From contig SNVD02013954.1 in assembly GCA_013180625.2 (NCBI GenBank), forward strand, positions 1 to 64,000: a stretch of DNA of 64,000 nt. Direction: 5' to 3'. Of this stretch, positions 12,307-26,200 are shown piece by piece. Position 1 is the first letter of the stretch, and each line of letters starts with the position of its first letter. Under the pieces are notes generated by a model. That model was given only the letters and a program-made list of their open reading frames with translations. It was not told the origin of the DNA and did no database searches. Both the position numbers and the translations under genes were made by a program. Source of the DNA: Boswellia sacra (Eukaryota; Streptophyta; Magnoliopsida; Sapindales; Burseraceae).

Positions 12307-15300
12307 TAACCATTAAGAATTGAATGAGATTTATTGTTCTTTTGACAATTCTTGATCTGTATTCCATTCCACTAAGGATTTGATTTGGTATTATGGTGTT
12401 TTTTAAGGATGTGAATCTACATTTTTTAGGGTACTTTAGCAACTTGATGATGTGGGGGTATTCTGGTAATCTGATGGTCTAATAGAGGGTTTGACCGCCT
12501 TGAAATCTGGCTGTGGGTTTCACTGAAATTTGGCTATGGATGGGCTACCTTATTGTAGGGGTTTCTCCAAAGATTTGGCTATAGAGAGGCCACCTTATTG
12601 TTGGGGTTAAGATCATGGTACCTTGTGCTTTCACGAGGTCCTGGGATTGACTTCTTTCCAGGCTAAATGAAACTCCGACCATTTTTAGGCAAAGTCGGGT
12701 AGATTCCAATCGGGTTACGCTTTTCACGGCTTGGGGACCATTCCTATTCAAATTGTGCCTCACGGTAGCTTAAAGACCACTGCCAGTTGAATTATGCCTC
12801 ATGGCAGTTTAAAGCTTGTTGATATTCTGTACTTAATTGAAATCTGATGCCACACTAGGGAATTGGTTTGACGACTTGTGCCTTTCAAGGATGTCTACAT
12901 GATTTTCACTCCGCCCAAGGATTTTGTTTGGTACTTGCTTTACTGGGATGAGATTTTACATTCCACTAGGTATTGGATTGGATTTGTCGCTCCACTGGAG
13001 ATTCTTGTCTATTCTATATTGTATTCCACTGGGGTTGAATTTGAACTTGATATGCCTCCAAAATTTTGTTCACTTGCTCCACTGAGGAACGAATTTGATT
13101 TAGCTCTTACACACCTTGAGCCTTTTAGGTTTCTGATGCGAATTTCTAAGTTCCTTTGTCGTGGTTCTAATGCAACTCTCTGAGTTTCCCCATTAAAGAA
13201 TCCTTGAATCCTATATTTCTTACAAAATTTGGCCACCATTCAATCACACTCTATCCTGATTGTCGCTTTTAAGCTATTTCTAAGCTACATCTCCAAATGT
13301 CAATTCTTGACCATACTCCATTCTAAGTCTACTTGTAATTTGAACTGTGTCAGTCGCCTATTGTCACAGGGTCGATCCTCTTTTTGCTGCTACCATTATT
13401 CCCAAAAGAGCTGATCTTTCTTCCTCAATGGGTTACCCTGCGTATTTGACTAAATTGAGTATGTGTTATACTTTTTGCAGAAAAAAAATTCATCAGTAAG
13501 TTCATCAAAACATATAAAGATCTTATCTTTTCATGGAATATTGTCTCATAGGGAGTTGGTCCTCTCTCTTATTTTGCTACTGCTATTTCTGGAGAAGCTA
13601 ATCTTTCTTCCTCTGGGGGTTACCCCCATTATTTCACTGAAGTTAAGCCTTTTGAATATGCTCGATCATTTCTTCATTGCATGCCTTGATGTGCTTGATC
13701 GTTGCTCATCGTTGTTGATTTTCCTTGCTTTTGCTTTTCGCGATCAAGGAGAACATCACAATCGTATTGCCTCTGGCATACCTGGAGATCCACTTCTCAA
13801 GAGCTTAATAGCAGCTGGTGGCATGTCGTTCTTTGGCAAATTGCCCATTCCAATGTTGATCTTCTTAATCTCCACTTCTACATGTTGTGTTTCACCTTCT
13901 TTCATGCTTTTTCAATTCTTTACCTTTCCTTGCACAGTTATTTCACATGTTTAATCAAACGTCATGTATGCATGCTTCCATTTTTATGCACTCATACTAA
14001 CTTTGCTTATGTTTCTTAGGCTAGGCAACTAATTTCACCAAGAGATAAACCAACTTCAACAAGAGAGGAACCGATCCTAAGTTCAGCTTGCTGATTTAAT
14101 AAGAGAAGATGGTTCAGCTCTCTGATTTTATAAGAGAAGATTCAACTTCATCAGACAGCTCATAAAATGGTGTCGAGCAAGAAGGGACTGAAGAGTAGAT
14201 AGAGAAAGACACTATAGATGACCTAGATGACAGAACAAGATAGTCGGGATGGCTGAGAATGTTTTCTTTTGTATTTTTGGGTTTTGGAGATTTTTGGTAT
14301 TAGGGATTCTTGGTGCTGGTCCTTCTACATTTTGGGCTATTTGCTTACTATTTCTAGAATGATGACTCATGATCTTGATCCTGTGACTTGGGACAGATTC
14401 CTCATTTGAAACTATTTTCCATCGTTAAAACTTAACCATTTGCTTTGCCCCCAGTTTTGCCAAAAAGAATTTTGTTTCCATCCATTTCGAGGATCAATAA
14501 TCGTGACCATTTTGTAACTCTTCCTCATTTGTCACACCTCTATGCTTCTTCATTTCTCATATGTTATACAAGATGATTGAGGCAATAGTTAAAGTCCCAG
14601 ATAAATTCTAATTGACAACTCCTCGAAGCAAGTGGCCTTTACAGAGTGGGCATTCCTTTTCATAATAAAACTCATCATCGCTCTCCTCAAAGTTATTGAA
14701 CATCCCTCAGGGCATGTTCTTCACTTTTACTACTAAGGAACTTTACACCCTTTGTGAAGAATTTGGCTTTATTTGGCGTCTTTGCTTGCATGTACTCTAA
14801 CATATCAAGCACAATGTTTATGACACGAAAAGTGCCCAATCAATAACAAAATGTCAGTATAGGATGGTATCAAGTGCCTTCAGATTCAAACCTCTACTGA
14901 TCCTTACACATCACTCATCTCCGGTTCCTAACTTTTGCTAGTCCTTAAGCAAAAAGGGAAGAAAACTTAACACATGAGACACAATAATCATATGTCCTCA
15001 ACACGTGATGAGTTAAAATGCTAATGTCAGTTGTACATCTATTTGATTTACAATTGGGCTCCTTAAAGATTCCTCAGATTAAATAGCCCAAAGGGAATAC
15101 ATTAACATTATGATTACTCTGAACTTCAACTCTAATGCCAATATCATTTCATTCAAGATTCTTCGTGTGCGTTTGTATAGCCAATTATATTTCATCTTTT
15201 AAAACTCGGATAGCTTTATACAAACAGAAGCTAGTGATCAATCTTTAATGAAGTAAAAAGGACTACTATAGGCCTATTTTCACACCATTCTCCACTAATA

Positions 15301-17190
15301 AAGGTTAATCAAAACATTAGGGATCGTTAGGGCCCTATCAAGTTTGTAACATGAGGCTAAGGTCAAGGTATGATACGAAAAATTATAACGTTAAGTCGCA
15401 TATAGTCACACAACCATTCTAGGATCTGAGAGCATCAACCTTTTTTATCTTTGTCCTTTGATAGACCATCTTTTTTTCTTCTTTCTTTTCTTTTCTTTTC
15501 TTTTCTTTTCTTGGTTTCTTTCTGTCTTTTTTTTTTAATGTATAGTACTCACAAAAACACCTCCCGAAGTCCTTGCTTCCTTCATAATCATAGATCTTGA
15601 TGTTCTTTCCTACAATGTTCATAAGCTATGAGTAAAGGGAATTAAGTAAGAAAAAATTTTAGTGTTAGGGTATATTCTAATGGTTTGACAAAGAAAAATG
15701 CTTAATCTAGCTCAACAGGGTGCATTAGGGATAATGATCCATAGATGGGTTGGCTTGAAAAGGCATAATCGATCTAAAGAAGCCCTAAATCATTTCCGTA
15801 ACATTGCAGAACCTAAGATTTTGTCTCGAGTGGTAATCAAATAGGTTCTAAAATCCTGTGAGATATCAACACATCACCCTAGTCATATATAGTTTCTCTA
15901 AATGATGAAAATGTTTCATATTCATGGCTATAATGCTCAAGTGTTGAAGAAATCAAGAATCAAACTCAATTAGCAAAAGAATCAAGCATGCAAACAATAT
16001 AATGTCAAGTATTATCAATGGCCTATTTCCAATAAGTCTCATGGGATATTGATAATCAGAAAGACTACATAACTCATATGTTTTAACTCGAACAAACAAA
16101 TCACATCTGTAAATTCAAAATTAACAAACTGACAGTCTCTCCCAAATGACAATTTCATTCCTCAATCAAACTTGGTTACGTTGCCCCCGATCAAACTATC
16201 TATTTAGAGGAGTTCGACAATGTTTCCTCCATTACCTTTGAGCTAACCATATGGGTGGTGGCTAGCAGGGGTGATAGGTTATGGTTAGTATTTGGTTGTT
16301 CTTTTGTAGGATCTAAAGTCCTACCATTATCAATGAGATCATGTATCTCATGAACAGTCGTTTATAAGGTAGCCATGGATTTGATTAAAATCACAAAACT
16401 TATTGCTTCTATATTTAGATGGGAGAGGATATGGTGGTAGGAATGGTAGAACAATTTATCAAGCCCTGAGCGCCTTAAAAACTTACGACAAGGTACAACC
16501 CAGCTTACTCAATTCTCTATTCTGATGCTGTTTCGCAGCATTTACTTTAACATTCATGACGGCTACGCTATTATTGTCATTTCTTAGGTTTCTTTTGGCA
16601 ACACCAAGAGTTTTTGGAGTTTGTGGGTGTGATGATCCAGGTGGCGACAGAGTTGAAAGGGGAATTAGAGTTAGATTTTGGATGAGTAGCTCCGTTAGTT
16701 GAGCCAATCACAACTTTAATACCTCTGTATCTACACTTATCTTGTCTACCTTCTTATTCAAATTCTTCAGTTGTTCTTTATCTATTTCAATAACTCCTAC
16801 TTTGACCCAAATTTTCTCTTACTTTTTTTTTTGTTCCTTTGACGCACCACCACTCACTTGCTATCATTTGTCTGGGTGACATCGCCTACTCTCAGTCATT
16901 GCTGGTGTTTCATCATTTTTCTCACTGTCTACTTTTCCCTTGCCATCCTAGGAATCTTGGAGGGTTTCAATTTTAGGTATTTCATCCCAAATTCCTATTA
17001 CTTCTTTAATTCCTTTTTCTTGTTCCATTCTCTTCTCTATCTCTCTCATTGCTTCCTCGATTCCTTTCCTAGCTCTTGTCTCTCACTCTATTCTTTCTTT
17101 TTTGACCTTATCTGTCATTTCAGTTTCCTTTATATCTCTAATGGAATTCAATACCTATTCTTTAGTCAAACTAGAGTCAATCATACAGAT
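12307..17190 (-). other. Tat-type element interior without recognisable pol
   Basis: About 4.9 kb. The first 900 bases hold scattered repeats of ttccactgagg-like words, perhaps a third, more decayed array. Open stretches on either strand here (for example 13,463-13,954) have low-complexity composition and no family motif. A pyrimidine-rich run, (TTTTC)n, lies at 15,475-15,515. The part from 17,190 down to about 16,860 reads on the minus strand as a Lys/Glu-rich stretch that may be the gag-pol spacer. No RT, RNase H or integrase signature was found. Confidence 0.5.
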
Positions 17191-18429
17191 CATAATTGGT
17201 TGTTATTATTTTGGGTCAGGGATTATGCCATTTTCAATCAAGTTTTAGACCCTGTGGTGAAGGCATGTGCACTCATCGGTCTTGTGACCAGTCACTTGGT
17301 AGAAATGACAGTTCTCATGATGCTTCCAATTCTTTGACAATGGATTTGGAAGGTCGGTTGGTGGCAATGGCTTCAAGATCCCTTCATCCCTTAACTTAGC
17401 AAAGATCTTAAACAAAGAATGTCCCAATCAACTAAACTTTTATTGTTGAGTGACTATTTTAGCTCAATATTCTTGGTGCCAGATTCACCGACTTGATTGA
17501 AACCCCTTGTGTTCCTATCTATGAAGTTCTTCTTTTGTCGAGCTTTCACACCCTCAATTTGGACACTCAATTTGTATAAATCTTCAAAATTTTGGATAAG
17601 GATGCTAAAGAGTCTCTCACTGATAGCAGAGTGTGCACCATTGATTGCCATCCTCCCTTGGTATTTTTTTTCAGTCAATTCACCATTCTAGCTGCATTGG
17701 CCCTCTAGTGAGCCAGGTATTCAGAAAACATCTCATTATTCTCTTGATACATGGCTTCCAAATCCCATAAAGTCACCTCTAACTGAACATTTTGTTTATA
17801 TTGCTCGACAAAATTCTCATCTAGCTCATTCCATTCCTCTTCTCTTTTACGACTTTTTCCAATCGAATATACCATTCCATGACATCACCGTCCAGATAGT
17901 AGACAAACATTTTCAAAACCAATTCTTTAGAAAGCCTCGTGATCCCCATCACTCTCACATATCTCCTTAAGGGAGACTTTAGGTCCTTCTTTCTTTCAAA
18001 CTTTGCAAATTTTGGCATTTTCAATTTTGGTGGAAGACAGCACTCCGTCATTAATTGCATGTCTATCAAGTCTCTAAGCCTTTCGACCCATTTCTTCTTT
18101 ACCACGGCCTGAAGCCTTTTCATATCTTTGGCCAGTCTCCTCATTTCCTCTCTCTGTTTTTCCTTTTTAGTCCGTTTGTATTCTTCTTTATCATAAAAGC
18201 CTTCATTACTCCTAATGTGATCTCCGTTGTCTCCTCCTCCGTTATCACCTCCATCCTTATTGTGACCTAAACCGTGAGGGTTCTCGATATTTCTATGCAG
18301 GTTCTTGGAGGTATTCCTAGTAAAATTCCCCATGTTCTTAGTGAATAGTTTTGTCAGCTATTCAATCTGCCAATTCATTTTCTCTATGTTCTCATCCATT
18401 TTCTGAAGCCATTCTTCCCGGTCTACCAT
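17190..18429 (-). pseudogene. Tat/Ogre-type gag (broken)
   Basis: The possible start ATG is at 18,429, with an in-frame TAG near 18,358. The piece 18,333-17,821 has the Tat gag core: PPKLKMPKF, then LKSPLRRYVRVMG, then VMEWYIRLE. It matches the usual order in Ogre/Tat gag (the PPxFKMPKF box, the HLRMYC region, the ALSWY box). After a frame break, 17,678-17,454 and 17,427-17,245 continue with the C-terminal parts, including CHFYQVTGHKTDEC, a CCHC-like knuckle region. Several stops and frame changes make it non-functional. Confidence 0.75.
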
Positions 18430-19564
18430 ATTTACTAAAGCTTTAATCCTTTCAAGTGATCTGCCTCTTCTAGCCCAAGCTATTGTGGCTACAAGATAAA
18501 ATTGTTAGCACGATGCATGTATGCATGAATGTGATGAGTGCATAAACAGGAAAACACAGACAGATATAGCAACACAGCCTTCTAACCTTATTCCTCCCAC
18601 ATATGGTATAATCTCTTTCCTTAAGGCTTTTAGTCTGATCCTAAAACATCAATATGGGATGTAAGATCGGATAAAAAAGCTCTCTCTAGTTTTACTAACA
18701 TGATCTTCTTTATTATGAAGCAGCTATGAAACCGTCACTTGACAACAACTCAGTCACCTGTGTCTTTAGTCTAGGTTTCATGATATTCGAGTACCCTTTG
18801 AACTCTATGCAGACATTACGTAATCTAGACTAGAGTTCCTTGGGTAAACAAGTGAGCATCAAAAAGAGTTTCATAATTTGTGAACCTACGCGATTCATGC
18901 GAACAACGTGCAATTGGTCGAATTAGCTTCAATAGTAAATCCATGACAATTGATCTCAAATCGTTATGGATTTATGGTTAAATAATCGAATTCTCACTTA
19001 TACATTGTTTACACAACGTGCAGACTCGTGTGATTAACGTGCAACTGGCTGGATTAACCTTAACAATGAATCCATGATAACCAATCTCAGACTATTATGG
19101 ATATCGATCTCAGACTGTTATGGATTCATGGTCAAAGAATCAACTTCTTGGTTACACGTTATTTCACACGAAGTGCGGGCAGTCTACAAATAGTGCTTTT
19201 CGGTTTCAAAGGCTCACATCAATGTCAAATCACAGATTCTGATTATCCTAAGGGGAGTCAATCTCGGCTAGCTATACGGACTAAGTTAACAACGTTTGAT
19301 GGTCTGAGCTCCCCTAAGCAAGAGATGCCTCATTAAGCTGGTTTCTTTTTATACCGTCGAAGTAGTACATGCTCAAAGATGGTGACATCAACATGAGTCG
19401 TCCAAGGCTCGAGTGGAGCACGAGGACATCTCATATCAATGCCACGTAGCTGAGAAAATGCAGTTGTGCACAATGTGTGAAAGAGTGCAGTGATGCAAAA
19501 GACAACAATTAACAGAAGAAAACAAAAAACTCGACATTCCCAATCAGAATCAACTTCTCTCTTG
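18430..19564 (-). other. Tat-type element 5' leader
   Basis: This is untranslated sequence between the PBS and gag. Two related blocks of about 120 bases (near 18,900 and 19,030) repeat words such as aacgtgcaactggct and aatccatgataa, so part of the leader is duplicated. No gene is seen. Confidence 0.5.
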
Positions 19565-19582
19565 TATCCAGTGAAGTCGCCA
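19565..19582 (-). other. Primer-binding site of the Tat-type element
   Basis: On the minus strand it reads TGGCGACTTCACTGGATA. This resembles the PBS of Ogre/Tat elements (TGGCGACTCCACTGGGGA type) with a few changes. It lies one base inside the 5' LTR end. Confidence 0.65.
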
Positions 19583-19583
19583 C

Positions 19584-21547
19584 TGTGAGCGGGGCTTTCA
19601 TCCTACTCCAAGTAATTACGACTACAGCACTAATCTCCAAGACCTTTCGGTGCATGAGGGTAAAACAAACTGAGTCACAAAGACAAATTTTAGAGATTTT
19701 GGAGTCATTACCTGGGTAACTAACAACGAGGATGAGTTAGATGATAATAAGCAATCCATTGAGTCTGATTCAGAAAGTTAGGTAAGGATCTTCGGTCCTC
19801 CCAGACAAAGTCTAGCCTCCACTAGGGTTTGTCAAGTCTAAGGTTTTAGTCAATCAATTGTCATCTATCTTGATCCTAAATTCATTTTGTGCACACAAAT
19901 GATTTTATCTTAATTATTACATGTGAGGTGAGGCAATTCATAAGCGTTCATAGAAAAAAAGTACAATAATATGCAAACATAGGGGAATGGGATGGGGAAT
20001 CAATAACTTAACTACAAATAAGTGCAACAAAAGTAGAAATGCGGAAGAGTATAGCGCAGTAAATTAAGTCAATACTTTTATTATTTATGCCAAGCACAAT
20101 GGGTCTGCTATTCGAGAGCGAATCTGCTACCATGCATCGTAGCTCCATCCATTATCCAATCGCCCTCACATCAACATTATCCACAAAGTCGGTTTCCTCA
20201 CCATCGATGTGAGTCTTCCCCGTCCAATCATTATCATGTACTTGAGACAAACAATATAGCAAGCATTATGACTAAAAAAAATAAGGATGAAGTCAATGAA
20301 AAATTATGGTTATGAAACAATGAGCATATGCCATCAATGAATCCAATGATATGGCTCACCACTCAATCCGTTTGATTATGACATTCGTTTATGAATTAAA
20401 CAAAATTTTTTGTATTTTAACGGATTGAGATGAATAACTATTCATTGATTGAATATATCCACAAGAATGATTCAGCCAACCGCTCATGATTAAAAAATAT
20501 CCTTCAAACAATAGAAAATGGGATGGCCACCCATGAAGTAGATGGTATCCATGGTGGTAAGTCAAAAATGCAATAAAATAAAGCATGGTAAAGTAAAATG
20601 CGATAAAGTAAATGGCGAAAAATTGAAAATGCAGCAAAGTAAATGAGCGCAAAATGTAAAGTACGGTAAAGTAAATAATGTAAATAAAAAAATAATTAAA
20701 AAAGTAGGTAAAGTAAATAAACATAAAATAAAGATGATAAAGATCAAATGCGGTAAAATAAATGGTGAATATTAAAGTGAATGCATACTAGAGTAGTGGT
20801 TTCCCATCGGCTACCGCCAATCCACCACCACTTGCCCATATTTACCTAATCTCCATTCTAAGAAGAAATTGTAAGAATGACAAAAGTAATAAGGCAAGAG
20901 AGGAAATATAGTGATTCGCCCTCAGGCTTTACTGAATACTGAGTATTTATGGTTGGCTATTCAAAAACCAAATTAAAATGGGTGGTTGTGTGAAGTTTTA
21001 TGTGTGAAGTTTTGAAATAAAACGGGTTAGAAATGTTTGAAGATGATGCAGAAATCTAAAAAAAATGGGTTGAAAAGTTTTGGAAATAGGGGTTGAAAAG
21101 AAAGTTTTCATAAGTGGTGCAGAATTTGAGATGAATAGTTGATCTCAAATGAAGGGGGGAGAGCTCGAACTTATAGACGGCTGGAAGAGGAGGTGCACGC
21201 GTGTAGGCACACGTGCCCCCTCTTTCTTAGCCTTCTTTCAAGCGCAAACCCCTTTCAAGCATAGACAGAAGTCCTACATGCACGCGCGTCTTCTTGGATA
21301 TGCAGTCTATCTTTCAGGCAACGGCCAGTGGATTTTGGGCCCTTTTATAGACTTTTTGGGCCTTGCTTGGGCCTTTTGGGTCTTTCACATAATTGAGTTT
21401 TGTATTTGTGATTGGCCTTTGTGTTTTAAGGCTGGTTTTGGTGTTCTTGGGTATTTTCAATCCGTTTTTCAAATCAACAATCCATTTTACTCATCTTGTC
21501 GGTCCTAGTCATTGTGCTTAAACCATAAGCAAAAACTCATGCTTGCA
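19584..21547 (-). repeat. 5' LTR of the Tat-type element
   Basis: The 1964-bp segment runs TGTGAGCG (19,584) to GCTTGCA (21,547) on the plus strand. Its right part is homologous to 10,130-11,303. Its left part resembles 7024-7234 and 59,870-60,200. The rest is noncoding and AT-rich. Confidence 0.75.
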
Positions 21548-22740
21548 CCATGTTCAAGCGGTTGGACTGTAAGACATGGGCTTGATTTCTAAAGCTGGTT
21601 TTAGGCAATTAGACTGCGAAAAATAGGCTTGGTTGGTAAGCAATTTCTAAGTGATTAGACTGCGGGAATTAGGCTCATGGGTAAGCTATGTTCAGGCGGT
21701 TGGATTACGAGACATATGCTTAATGTGTTTCTTGAGTGCATAGGTCTAAGGACATTATGTTTTCTATAAGGAATTGGTTGTTATGGTCAAGTTCATGCAT
21801 TTGTAATTGAATTGTTAACACTTTCAATATTGTTGTTATTTAATGGATATGTGGGGTTTGTTTGTTCATGAATGATGGTGAAACATATGTGTATGGTAAA
21901 CTTAAAATTAAGGCTATGAGTGGGTTGCTTGAGATATAAACTCATGATAGCACGGAGAAAGCAATGCGGCTTGTGGTGTGTAACATGATACAGTATTGTG
22001 TGACTAATTTATGATTTGTATTGTTTTCACTTATGAGAAATGTTTGACTTGTGGGATTGGGTTGATGTGAAAACATTTTGTGTTGGTGTTGGGTTGTATT
22101 GCTTAGCCATATTTGACATGTAGAATTGGGTTGATATGAGCATATTGTGTGTTTGTGATGGGTTGTATGTGCTTAGCTAAGTTTGACTTATGGAATTGGG
22201 TCGACATGAGCATATTGTGTGTTTGTGATGGATTGCATGCGCTTGGCTTGGTTTGACTTGTGGAATTGGGTTGATGTAAGCGCATCGTGTGTTTATGTTG
22301 ACTTGTATGTGCTTGGCTTATTCTACTATTAGAGGATGAGTATGTATGCCTCAGTTTGCATGAAAATCTATTATTTGAGTGACACGTGATATGATTATTG
22401 GATATGCATAGTTATGTGAATGCATGAGCGTATGCGTGTGTATGTGAGGTTGAAGATTTACTACTAGGTCGTGTATGCTCACCTCTTTTCTACACAAGTA
22501 TTCAAGTTAACAAGCATGGTAGGGATGTCCCAGAGCTTTCCTAGAGGAGTTGGATGTTTGTTTGCTTGTTTTGTATTGGACATATGTGAGATGTTTGGCT
22601 ATATTTTGGAAACACAATCCTAGACAATAAACCAGTTGATAGAGAATTTTGGATATGTTATAAGGAAAAAAAAACTGCTCTATTTTTCTAAATATTTAAT
22701 CACACTCAAGGTCTCCATAACATAGAATTTGAGGTGTGAT
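21548..22740 (+). repeat. LTR remnant, probably Tekay/Del-like
   Basis: The Tat-type element abuts this sequence. Features recall chromovirus LTRs: a duplicated gcggttggactg.gaga block at its left, a turn at gtatgctcacctc, and then ggtagggatgtcccagagctttcctag. The end (about 22,700-22,740) is ctcaaggtctccataac..gaggtgtgat. The same series of words occurs, reversed, in the solo LTR at 46,075-48,397. The start is lost, so the piece is truncated. Confidence 0.5.
22046..22324. repeat. 70-bp tandem repeat, 4 units
   Basis: Units start at 22,046, 22,115, 22,185 and 22,255. Each reads roughly gacttgtggaattgggttga, then atgagcatattgtgtgtttg, then a form of tgtatgtgcttagc. The array lies inside the LTR remnant. 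Confidence 0.85.
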
Positions 22741-22799
22741 AGTATTTGAAAAACAAACATCATAAAGGTTATAGTACCTTGTTGCCTTTTACTAACAAG

Positions 22800-23270
22800 C
22801 TATAACACTTTGTGTGTTTTGTCAATTAAGTCTAAATAAAGACTTAACTACTCTTCATTCTCTCCCAGGTGAAAATTTCGAGTCTAATAAGAACGTATCC
22901 CAACCTTAAGTGGCACTACTGCTTCAATTCCAAATGCAAAGGAAAATAATATCTCCTCTATTACAACTTTGCTATTTGTTTTTCTAAGTTCATAAAACAT
23001 ATGCTAGCTCCTCAGCCTAATTACCCTTGAGTTTTTCTAGCTTTATATTTTTAGTAATAGTTAATAATTTTATTAAATGCGTTTTACCTCACCATTGGCT
23101 TGAGGATGCGTAGGGGATGAGACAACATTTTTATGCCTAATTCTTAACATAACTCTTAAGTCAAAGGTTGTCAAATTGCTTTGCATTGTTTGTAATGATG
23201 GCTTGAGGATTCCCAAATCTTAGTGCACCACCTTGTTAGTCCATATCTTGCCTTGTCAATCTATTCTACA
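22800..23270 (-). pseudogene. Dead gypsy integrase fragment
   Basis: On the minus strand, scattered frames read FGNPQAIITNNAKQFDN, then HPQANGEVKR, then FAFGIEAVVPLKVG. These match the integrase core and its C-terminal side in Tat-type gypsy elements (FGxPxxIxxDNGxQF, HPQxNGQxE, FxLxFGxEAVxPxE). The catalytic D is N here, and stops interrupt the sequence. It is an old relic and belongs to no intact element in the window. Confidence 0.75.
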
Positions 23271-26200
23271 CTGTGAGCCTAGTGCCCATCTTATGGACTT
23301 TTACTCCCTCTCGTGATGCTTGACCATGTGGACCTTTTTATTTTGCTCTTTTCTGAGAGCATTATACACCATGTTAGTGCATTACCTTAATGCATCACTT
23401 TCGTGTACCACCTTGTTAGCCTAGTGCACTAACTTGGGTAAGTATGTTTGGTGATTTACACTATATAGTATGACATTGTATTGTCTTATATTATATTGCT
23501 TTGTATAGTTAATAAAAAAAAACATAATGCTACGTAAAAATTTGTTGAGTCTCACTTTTACAACCAAAATGAAAAAACAGATTTGCCCTTAGTAGGAAGT
23601 GGGCAAATTACAAAAATGCTCTCTGAGGAAATGTCTTGAATTCACTTGCTATGGAGAGACTTTTTGCCTAAGTTTGGGGACTAACTCCGTATCACCTAGA
23701 GGTTGTTGGTTGACCATGAAATGTCATGTTGTAAATATTTGATGAGAAACTTTGTCAGGAGGAAACATTTCGAGGATCCTAGAAGAATGCTTGGCGATAG
23801 GAGCAAACAAGAGACATGAGTGATGACGTGTGTAGGGTTGAGACTTAGGTTCTAAGTGGATCGATTTCCTTGAGATCTTAGGAAGTGTATTTGCAATCCT
23901 ATAAGGATTGGACGCTAAGCAAGAACGATCTTTGAATGGTGTTTTATATAATAATACAAGTGTCTGAAATAAAATCCTTTTAACAGGTGGCGTATGCTAG
24001 TATAGGAATGACTCTAGATTAGGTTGGGTGAAAGTGACACTTGACTAAAACTGAATGCTTCTATCTGTGTTTGACCCAATTGTACACATATGCCCAAGGA
24101 AACAATTCTATACACCTTTTTGAGTGCATACATATGCTCGAAAACAATTTTGGTTGCCTATTTGATTTGGTTTCCCATAAGGAATGATCGTATGACAATT
24201 TGTACTATGATGGTATGAATGGATAATTTGTATGGAACTTAGAGAGTGGTGGACGTGTTTAGGGTAGTGTTTGGGCAATAAGGAATGAACTTAATTGTTA
24301 TTGAACTAAACCCTAAAGCTTTGTGTCCGTGATCGATAGTGCTTGAGTTGACTTTAAAGCTTTGTATGTATGGCTTGAATGACTTGATGATGAATGTAAT
24401 GGCTATGCCTATTTATAGTTGATGAAAGGATGTTGAAGATAATATTAATTTGACTAAGATAATGATAATAGATAATAGTATCTTATTTATCTAATGATTG
24501 GGATACCACATGAGATAAAGGCTAGAGTGATTTATCTAAGATAAATATATATAAATAATGAATGACAATTATATGGATAATGCATGAAGGGAAACCCTAA
24601 TCTAATCAAGCTTGCCCTCATTTAGCATCAATTGTTAATGACCAAAATACCCCCTAAGTGGGCTCTGGATTCAATAAATTGGGCTAAAGTGGGCTTCACT
24701 TCTCTTATTTGTGCCAACCAAACCATCGCCCATCCAAGAGCCTTATATGTGGTTTAGGTCTACTTGGCCTGAAGAATCAGGTTCAGCATCAGATTCAGAT
24801 TCTAGATTCAGATTTAATGGTATTTGGGCTTAGGCTCCAAGATACCATATACATAGCAAACTAGCTAGTTTTGGGTTGTCAGAGTTAACATGATGAAGCC
24901 CTTTTAGTTTTATAGTCCATAGACTTTGCATCAGATATCAAATTCAGATTTAGACTTCAACCTTCAGGCTTGTTGTATGTAAGCCTAAAAAGGTTGTATG
25001 CGCTTTTTTTGGGCCTTTTGTCATTGACCCATTTGGGCTTTAATTTTCGAGCATTGACAAAATTATATTTTATTTATTGCTCATATGTAATGTATTAACT
25101 ACATTAATTTAAAGTAAAATAATACAAATACTCAACTTTATTTTTTAAAATGAAAATATTGAATTTTATTTATGAAATTAAATTAGTCTTAATTTTTTTA
25201 TTATATCGTTGAAGATTCTCCAAAATAGTGCCGATCATCGGCAATGTACTATTAGCACGTCTGAGACACCACTGGCACCAAAATAATCTTTGGAGATCGA
25301 TCTACATCAAGCCACAGGTTTTATCTCTGAAAATGCAATTTTGGCTGCTAAAAGCAGCAAAAACTCCGATGGTTCGAAAGTTTTATCAATTGCTACAACT
25401 AAACAATGGGTTTTTTGCCAAAAATTGTTACCATGAAATAATCGGATTATTCTAATCATTTTGGTGTTAGATATGTCACCAGAATCTTTTTGACGAATAT
25501 TGCCGGCACTGGCCATAATTCTTTGACTTCTCTAGCAAGTTTTATATCTTCAAAAAAAAATTATTAAATCATAATACAATGAAATTATTATTTGTACAAC
25601 AATTTTTAAAATTATATTATTAATTGAGAATAATTTTAGAATTTTAATTATAATTCATAAATTAATTATAAGATTGATTAATACTATACATACAATGTAA
25701 TTTAATATCACTTATGAACAATATATAATTTATTATCATATGTGTGTTAAGAGTTGTACTTTGTATTTTTAATATTATAAAAAATTGTAACCAAACATAT
25801 GTATTCTATTGATTAGTATAATTTAATGTTTTAATACTATGCAAAGAATGCCCCACCTTGGGGGCTTTCACTTTTTTTCATGGCAACTTAGCCACGTGGA
25901 CCCTTCTGTTTTATGTGCATCACCTTAATGCACCAACTTAGTAATGTTTGCAAATGACAATTTCCTTATGCCTATTAGACAACCAGGAGAACCAGCAATT
26001 CTATGTGTATGTGGGCAACACTCAAAACCCAATTATAAAGCACTGTATGAGTAGTCAAGAAGAATGAAACGAGGATAAATTTCAGTTGAAAACCATATTT
26101 ACCTTGTTAGACAGGTATAGATCCTCGTCCTACACCTTTTAAAAAGCCCAAAAAACAAAACCATGTGGTCGCAGCCCAATCATAAGTAAAGCAAACAAGT

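Larger units (their letters stand above)
7024..21547 (-). mobile_element. Old Tat-type Ty3/gypsy element, gag-only interior
   Basis: Paired LTRs (to 11,303 and from 19,584), a PPT, a PBS and a gag of Tat/Ogre type all agree on minus-strand orientation. The interior (11,304-19,583) is about 8.3 kb. It contains tandem arrays near the 3' end and gag near the 5' end. I could not find protease, RT, RNase H or integrase motifs in either strand between 12.3 and 17.2 kb. The copy looks non-autonomous or heavily eroded. The LTRs differ at many sites, which points to an old insertion. It was later hit by the Athila element and the solo LTR at 7240. Confidence 0.75.

Noticed and set aside
13463..14019. 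Long plus-strand open frames in the Tat-type interior
   Set aside because: Hydrophobic, low-complexity translations with no domain motif. They lie antisense to the element and have no splice or promoter support.
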